Below are positions 57,914 to 64,000 of a stretch of 64,000 bases of DNA, piece after piece. Where the stretch lies: NCBI GenBank assembly GCA_947179155.2, contig OX359265.1, forward strand, positions 8,195,477-8,259,476, written 5' to 3'. The notes beneath the pieces were generated by a model. That model made no database searches and was not told where the DNA came from. It was given only the letters and a program-made list of their open reading frames with translations. Source of the DNA: Hedera helix (taxonomy: Eukaryota; Streptophyta; Magnoliopsida; Apiales; Araliaceae). Each line of letters starts with the position of its first letter. Positions within the stretch are counted from its first letter, which is position 1. Position numbers and translations under genes: made by a program.

Positions 57914-60900
57914 CTAGAGAGAGAGAGAGAGAGAGAGTTTATCCTTTATACATAGCAAATGTTGACTATAAGACCTTATATGACCATCACATCTTACATT
58001 ATTCATTATAAGGTTTGACGGTCGCGATTTAAAAATACAACTCCCCTATCACAACATAGGTTGTGGTAGGCAAAACTCTTACCACAACACTGTGTTGCAG
58101 TAGGTAGTATTTTTTTTAAACCACGACTGTAGGATTTATAAATGGATGGTGTAGAAATAGATCCATAGCCACCATTTGCTATGGATAAGCTTATATGTAT
58201 GTATGCATGTAGGAGAATGATCCATAACAAATGGTTGTTATGGGTACTATTCTAGCAAACTGATTTTTTCACCGTCTATATGAAGATATAATGGTAAAAA
58301 AAAATAAAAAAAATTGCCTAGCTGCTAGTAGAAGTAGCAACTGGGCAAATTAGACCAAAACGCCGTCGTTTTTTTTCCTGCTCTAGCCACTACTCCTACT
58401 AGCGGCATGAGAAAACGACGGGTTTTGGCTTAATTTGCTCAACTGTTTATAAGAGTAGAGGCTAGAGCAGAAAAAAATCAATGGCGTTTTCGCCTAATTT
58501 GCCCAGTCGCTATTCCTATTGAGCAATTTTTTTTTCCCACCATTAGATCTTCATATGAACTGTGTAAGATTAGTTTGCTGGAATAGTGTTCATAATAACC
58601 ATTTGTTATGAATCACTCCCCATATATATGTGTGTGTGTGTGTGTGTTATGCGAAAAACATTGAGATGATGTGCCATGTTGTATGTTATTTTTTGATAAT
58701 TTCGTGCTAATGCATCTAATCGATGCAAGTAAGGCATGCATTAATGCTAAATTGGAGGCAATGAGAAGTACATTGGAATCTAAGGGTTTTAAAATAAGTC
58801 AGATTAGGTGTGGTAGAGGCCTTGAGGAATAACATCTAGGTCGGCGGTTTCAATCCCCATACCAGGGGCCAGACTTGCCTATAAAAAAAAATAGTTTGAA
58901 TCCGGAAAGAGAATATATGGAGTGTGAGTTCAACAATGTAAGAAGAAATAGTGTGACTAGTTTATTAATGCAATGTCATTTTTTGGGCTGAAGAAATTTG
59001 TAAATACTCTTATATCTTCTAACAATTTCTTGTCAAATTGTGTGATGCCATTTGTCAATTGGTTAGTAGGGGTGACAAGCACTATGAGTGCTTGAAAATC
59101 ACCCTTAGCAAGTGTTTCACCTGGGTGAATTGCTAGGATTAGAGTGTTAAATTGCAAGGATTCCAGTGTACAAGACAACCAATTTACATGCCGCTGTTTG
59201 TAGTTACAAGTTCTTACCAGAGCGATGATTATAAAGCTTGTACTTTCTCACCTCGAATAAATCTCGACAAGGAAAGCATGCTTATATAGTTAATATGGGA
59301 GTGGAACATTATTTTGGTTCTACATGAAGGTTTGTGTTATTATTTTTTCCGTCATCAATGTGTGTTGTGGAGGAGTCTCAAAAGCTGTGTGTTCTATCGT
59401 CTATGATCTATGTGACAGGACCACTTTTAGCATGTACCTTTGGCATCTACTGGCATATGTTTTCTCATATTATCTGGCCTCTGGGTGGCACTAGTAGGTG
59501 ATTAAAGGTATTTGGTCAATCATTTTTTTGTTTGGAGAAATGTGTATCTTGGTTTGGAAGCAACAGTATGCAAGGATTGCTGAACTGCACTAGCATTAGA
59601 AGATAATTTTAAGCTACATGTTGCACTACAAAGTAGATCTGTACGAAGATACTGTTTCTCCCTCTATCACCTTGGAGGTAAAACTTTTGTCTCCTGCTCT
59701 TCGTCATGTCGTTTTAGCATAGACTGATCCCAGTTCTATAGTTAAATTGGTATCTTGTTCTAATGTTCTAAAAGGCGTTAGGCGGGATTTTTTATTTTAA
59801 GTTAATTTTAATATTTTATCTTACATTTATCCAAACAAAATAATAATATAAAACAAAACAATCTATAATAAAGATAATCAAGGGATTTACTTAAAGTTCA
59901 AACATATATCCATATTGTCAATGTCAAAGTTCAAATACAAACATGCAATTGTTCAAAATTCAAATACAAACAAATAATAAAAAATACAAGCTAATAGTCC
60001 TCGTCTCCATATCCCTTTATATCTCTAACTCTTCTTCTCCATATCTCTCAAAGAAAATATCCCTATCGGACTCATACTACTCATCTTGCTCTTTCTCCAT
60101 GTCATCATCAAACAAAAAATTATTCTTCATGGAGTTCTCTTATTTCATCATTTCTACTACTTGTTTTAGGATTTAACATGCTATTTGCTCCGGATGTTTC
60201 ACCAACTGCCTTCCAAGTAAGGCCCGAACAGCTCTCAACTTCACCATCCACTCCCACGATGTCGTTCTGTAGTTTAGTTATTATTAATAATAATAATAAT
60301 AATAATAATTGCAGTCTTAATTTTTCCGCCTAGGCCTCGCCTAATTTATCCGCCTAGTCCCGTTTAATTTTCTGGAGGGATTTTTTTTCCACCTTGGGCC
60401 TAGGCGAGGTACCAGGGAGAACCTAGTGCCTAGGTGGGGATTAATCGGACCTAGGCGGGGATTTTTAGAACACTATCTTGTTCTATAGTTAAAACAGTAT
60501 CTTGATTTTTAGCCCATCATATATCTCTTCTATCAAGACCCAGGGAAAACAAGAATCATGCTATGATGTATATATTGGGAAAATAAGTTATTGTGTTAAA
60601 AATGCTTTAATTGACGATCATCATATGCCCCCTAAGATCCTCTTAGTCATAGTTTATAATTGGTTATGAAGAATGGAAGGGAACCTAAAGAAATCTTGGT
60701 AAATTGAATTTTGATGGCTTAAGCAGATATTGATTTTTTGGTTTTTGATATAAACTATAAATACAGAGGTTGTTAAATGAATCAGTTTTGATGAGGTGTC
60801 GATGGAGCAGCCACATCTAGAGAACATTGCTGAAGAAATTGATGTTTGTCATAGAGCAAAGGTAACAAGGAACAACACAAAAAATGTCATGATGAGGTGT

Positions 60901-63252
60901 TTCTTTGTATTATACTGATCGTCAAAGTTACAATAATCAGCTATACAATAAAATGATATAAATCCATTTGGGCTGGGTGAAAAGGTGGCTTCAGATGAGT
61001 TTGGTCATAAGTTGAATCTCTGTCTCAGTAGTTGCCATTATGTATTGTATAACTGGTAATTAGTAACGTAATAGGAAGCGTAAGTCATGGCTTAACCTGG
61101 TATCTGGATACAAAAGGAAAATTGAAAGTAGTGAATTTGGGTTCTGGACATGCTGTCCGTTGTGTTTGCATGTTTATCGAACAATTTGATTAAGTTGACT
61201 ATCACTCACATCATGTTATTTTAGGAGGCTCGAATGGTTTCTCTTGTTTTGTGAAACATAATATAGAGCTGTCTTAGGGTATTTTACATTTAGTTGGATT
61301 CTGCTTAACTACAAGTTTCTAAAAGGAATGCTTGTATACGTAAATCTTTGTGTTTGTGCCTGGTTACTAAGCTCCAAGTATTGCGGTTATCTGTTCACTT
61401 TAATGTCTCTGTTCCTTACATAATTCACCCAATTAAACTCCACAAAGGATCATATGGCAAAATCCTCTTTCCCTTTTCCCAAATTGTGGATCTAGAGATC
61501 TCTGTAATTGGAAGAATTATGTCTTGCTGAGTTGCTTGGTCTGATTGGGTTAGGGAACCTTGAAGTGACCATTTTGTAATATAGTTGGATTACTGAGAAG
61601 CAACCTATTCAAAGATATGCCCTATAACCCTTTTCCAGTCAAATTGATGGGTTTGGATCAAAACTGCTATGGTCTCTAATGGGACTATTGTGGTCCTCGT
61701 GGACATACTGCATGTAACATCACAGGTCCCAATCAGAATATACATTAAGCCATGGTTCAAAATGATACATTTTATGCTATATTTTATCCTAATAGAGATT
61801 TTAAATTGATCTTGAACGGCATCGCCATTTATAAACGTGGTTCTTCAGGGTCGGGATCTGGTAATTGGAAATCTTGGTGATTCAAGAGCTGTTCTGGCAA
61901 CCAGAGATAAACATAACTCTTTAACTGCTGTACAATTAACTGTTGACTTGAAGCCTAATCTTCCAAGTAAGTCTCTCTCTCTCTCTCACACGCGCGTGCT
62001 CGCGCGCACAAAAAAAAAGCACAAATGATACACCCTTGGAGGCTGGAGTATACATTGTGAGAACAGAACACGCATGAAAACACAAATTATTATGCTCAAT
62101 TAGTAATGAAAAGCTTAATAAAAATTGAAGGATGGTAGATAGTAGATATAGCCTCGAGAGAAGAAATCTCAAAAGCATTAAAATCTATAAAATTTAAAGG
62201 AAGTTAAATATTTCTTTTATGTTCAGGGGAAGCCGCCAGGATCCAGCAATGCAAAGGAAGGGTTTTTGCACTGCAGGATGAACCAGAGGTTTCACGTGTA
62301 TGGTTGCCTAACAGTGATTCACCTGGTTTGGCGATGGCTAGAGCTTTTGGGGACTTCTGTCTAAAGGACTTTGGTTTAATTTCTGTGCCAGATATTTATT
62401 ACCGCCGCATTACCGAGAGAGATGAATTTATAGTTCTTGCAACTGATGGGGTACTCAAACTTTTACTTTATTCTAAACTCGTGTTTTCTCTTGATCTTTC
62501 TCTGATAGTTGAAGTGCTTAAGCTTCATTTTTCCCATGTTTCTCATCTCTTTGCTACAATGCAATGTGTTATCTTACGTTGAAATATTAATTAACTTTAA
62601 TAGGATACCTGTGCTGGACAAAGCCTGCCTGCCAGTTTCATGTCCGATATTTCTTTCTATCGAAATTGCTATTCTACTAACTCGTATCGTTTTGACTCAG
62701 GTTTGGGATGTTATTTCCAACAAGGAAGCTGTTGATATTGTGGCCTCAGCCCCTGGTCGTGCAACAGCAGCCAGAGCCCTTATCGATTGTGCTACAAGAG
62801 CCTGGAGACTCAAATACCCCACATCAAAAAATGATGACTGTGCAGTTGTCTGCCTCTTTCTGGAACATGCATCTACAGTTGATGTGGCTCAGGAACAGAA
62901 AGATTTGGCGAAGGCACCAGAGGAGGAAGTGATATCCGTAACAGTAGATGATATTAAGACCTCAAATACTGGCGGTGTTTCACCTTCTCATTCTTCTGTT
63001 CTTGAGCATTCCGGTACTCTAAAATACTCTGATGAGATTGTGCCCATTATCGAATCAACAGAGGAAAAGCTTCCTGAGAAGAGCGTGGGCCAGTCTAAAA
63101 GGAGTCTAGCCGAGTGCATTTCAACTTCTGAGGAGGAAGAATGGTCTGCCCTTGAAGGCATTACCAGGGTCAATAGCCTGCTAAGTATCCCAAGATTTTT
63201 GTCTAGGGACAAAGGATCAGCCAGTTGGAGGAAAGCGATGACGAAACATTAG
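56046..63252 (+). CDS. Protein phosphatase 2C, clade E-like (PPM family Ser/Thr phosphatase)
   Basis: Five coding exons: 56046-56273, 56718-57128, 61849-61966, 62227-62450 and 62701-63252, all with GT/AG introns. They join in frame to 510 residues. The enzyme removes phosphate from Ser/Thr of target proteins using two Mn/Mg ions. Visible motifs are Val-Phe-Asp-Gly-His-Gly (Asp91), Gly-Asn-Leu-Gly-Asp-Ser-Arg (Asp224), Ala-Arg-Ala-Phe-Gly-Asp (Asp295), Ala-Thr-Asp-Gly (Asp326) and Asn-Asp-Asp-Cys (Asp372), so all metal-binding residues are kept. The N-terminus Met-Gly-Ser-Cys suits N-myristoylation and palmitoylation, hence membrane attachment. A non-catalytic tail of about 130 residues is acidic and ends in the Trp-Ser-Ala-Leu-Glu-Gly and Leu-Ser-Ile-Pro-Arg-Phe blocks usual in clade E. 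Exact orthology is not assignable. An insertion rich in Gly-Asn-Ala-Ala-Gly (about 131-150) looks lineage-specific. Confidence 0.95.
57856..57937. repeat. (GT)n-(AT)n-(AG)n compound microsatellite
   Basis: Consecutive GT, AT and AG runs in PP2C intron 2. Small frames called here are composition artefacts. Confidence 0.95.
58212..58621. mobile_element. Palindromic MITE in PP2C intron 2
   Basis: The left end (GGAGAATGATCCATAACAAA) and right end (AACCATTTGTTATGAATCAC then TCCCC) are inverted copies extending about 60 bp. The inner halves (about 58300-58520) are also mutually inverted. The whole can fold into one hairpin. No coding. Confidence 0.75.
58795..58900 (+). mobile_element. SINE-like fragment with a degenerate B box
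   Basis: GGTTTCAATCC at about 58847 resembles the pol III B box GGTTCGAATCC. It follows a GGTGTGGTAGAGGCCTTGAG stretch and an AACATCTAGG motif, and is followed by an A-rich run. The A box is poor and I see no flanking duplication. Confidence 0.3.
59763..60473. mobile_element. MULE-like MITE in PP2C intron 2, 711 bp
   Basis: Ends ATGTTCTAAAA and TTTTAGAACAC are inverted. Subterminal GGCG/CCTAGGCG-rich stretches are also inverted. TATCTTGTTCTA occurs on both sides (59751-59762 and 60474-60485), a 9-12 bp TSD. Contains an (ATA)n run at about 60283-60309 and one non-coding-looking 77-codon frame. Confidence 0.75.
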
Positions 63253-64000
63253 AAGACTGTTTGGTCGCGAGGTACAAGACAGCCGAAAAAATTGTGTGAA
63301 TTTTTCTAATATAATTGAAGTCATTTTTGCGGACGACTGCATGAAACGCAACTGAATGACCTAAGATTAAGCCTTGTAAGCTTTACGAGTCCAAATGCAG
63401 ATGGAAGGGGCTGAATCTTAGAAAAGTTCACGCCGCTACAAGTTAAAAGTTGCAGAAGTAACAGGAAATGCATGCGGTCATCGGTGTATTAGGGATTCAG
63501 GAAGGATGACAATTCAATTGGGTTTGTTGTATATTTCTTGCTGAAGGAAGCAACTGGAAGATGTTTTGCTTCATACTATTTGTAGGAGGGATATGTAAGG
63601 AATTATATAAGTTCTGTTTTTCTTTTGTTAGCCTTTTTGTATCCCTTTGTTCTGGTGATAAGTGAGCTTTTTCATACTTGATTTTTTTTATTTTTTATCG
63701 TAGTGTCAGAGAGAGAACTATATCTAAAAGCTCACCTGTTTATATACATGTTTTTTCTGTTGAGTAATGAGAATCCCCTTATTTGTTTTGTTAAAAATGT
63801 GAAATTCAAAAGGAAAGAAAATAAATGAATAAAAATAATGCTAATTTGTTAAGAGAGTGAGTTACATTCATTTTCCGAGACAATTAACCCAGGGTAAGAT
63901 CTGGTGATTTAGAGGGGACATGTACATTAACGAGAGAGGAGACATATTTGGATACTATAGATGGCCCAAATTGTTGGTTTTGTTATACTCCAACCTTGTA
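63253..64000 (+). other. PP2C 3' UTR and downstream DNA
   Basis: No further gene. T-rich stretches at 63610-63700 and AATAAA-type motifs at about 63820 and 63828 could serve 3'-end formation; the true poly(A) site cannot be placed by eye. Confidence 0.5.

Larger units (their letters stand above)
57129..61848 (+). other. PP2C intron 2 (4.7 kb), TE-loaded
   Basis: The donor is GTAAAT after Lys-Gln and the acceptor TTCTTCAG precedes Gly-Arg-Asp. It holds a GT/AT/AG microsatellite, a palindromic MITE, a SINE-like piece and a 0.7-kb MITE. No open frame in it matches PP2C or any other protein family I know. Confidence 0.9.

Noticed and set aside
58847..58857. tRNA gene at the B-box-like motif
   Set aside because: No cloverleaf or acceptable A box; at most a SINE relic.
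59943..60176. 77-codon ORF in PP2C intron 2
   Set aside because: Serine/tyrosine-rich frame within a MITE, with no recognisable domain and no splice context.
62509..63252. A 247-codon ORF as a separate gene or alternative start
   Set aside because: Its first part is intron 4 of PP2C; a clean AG at 62699-62700 and family alignment place exon 5 at 62701.

Overview
The window is nuclear DNA of a dicot plant; the species cannot be fixed from the sequence. The evidence is a spliced PP2C protein phosphatase gene with plant-type introns, plant chromovirus LTR retrotransposons, CACTA, hAT and MULE-like elements, a decayed piece of mitochondrial cox1, and a pararetrovirus-like coat fragment at the left edge. 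Only one host gene is clearly functional. Most of the remainder is a nest of transposable elements.

About 1-42 kb is two copies of one segmental duplication. Copy 1 runs 893-15134 and copy 2 runs 16676-41843. Each copy shows the empty site for insertions in the other, so most insertion borders and target-site duplications (TSDs) can be read directly. Copy 1 carries a MULE-like element (9-bp TSD). A 9.6-kb CACTA element (TSD TCC) sits inside it, and that CACTA holds an hAT MITE (8-bp TSD) and a truncated chromovirus LTR. Copy 2 carries a MITE split by full-length chromovirus A (minus strand, coding-defective), a 1.4-kb insert with a cox1 NUMT, an hAT element with a C-terminal dimerisation domain, two solo LTRs of the same chromovirus family in opposite orientations, and a small hAT MITE.

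About 42.4-43.5 kb is a cluster of small inverted-repeat elements. Next is a long inverted repeat (arms 43475-43762 and 55505-55820) whose loop was entered by chromovirus B (43994-55092, plus strand). Element B has an uninterrupted 1543-residue gag-pol with a chromodomain and nearly identical LTRs, so it is the youngest and only apparently autonomous element here.

About 55.8-64 kb is the phosphatase gene. It has five coding exons (510 residues), a 4.7-kb second intron that has collected MITEs and microsatellites, and a 3' UTR reaching towards the window end. No prokaryotic-type operon, CRISPR array, rRNA or convincing tRNA gene is present. I found no clearly new biological system. The most distinctive signals are the paired duplication that records its own insertion history and an inverted repeat upstream of the chromovirus TATA box whose sequence changes while its dyad is kept.
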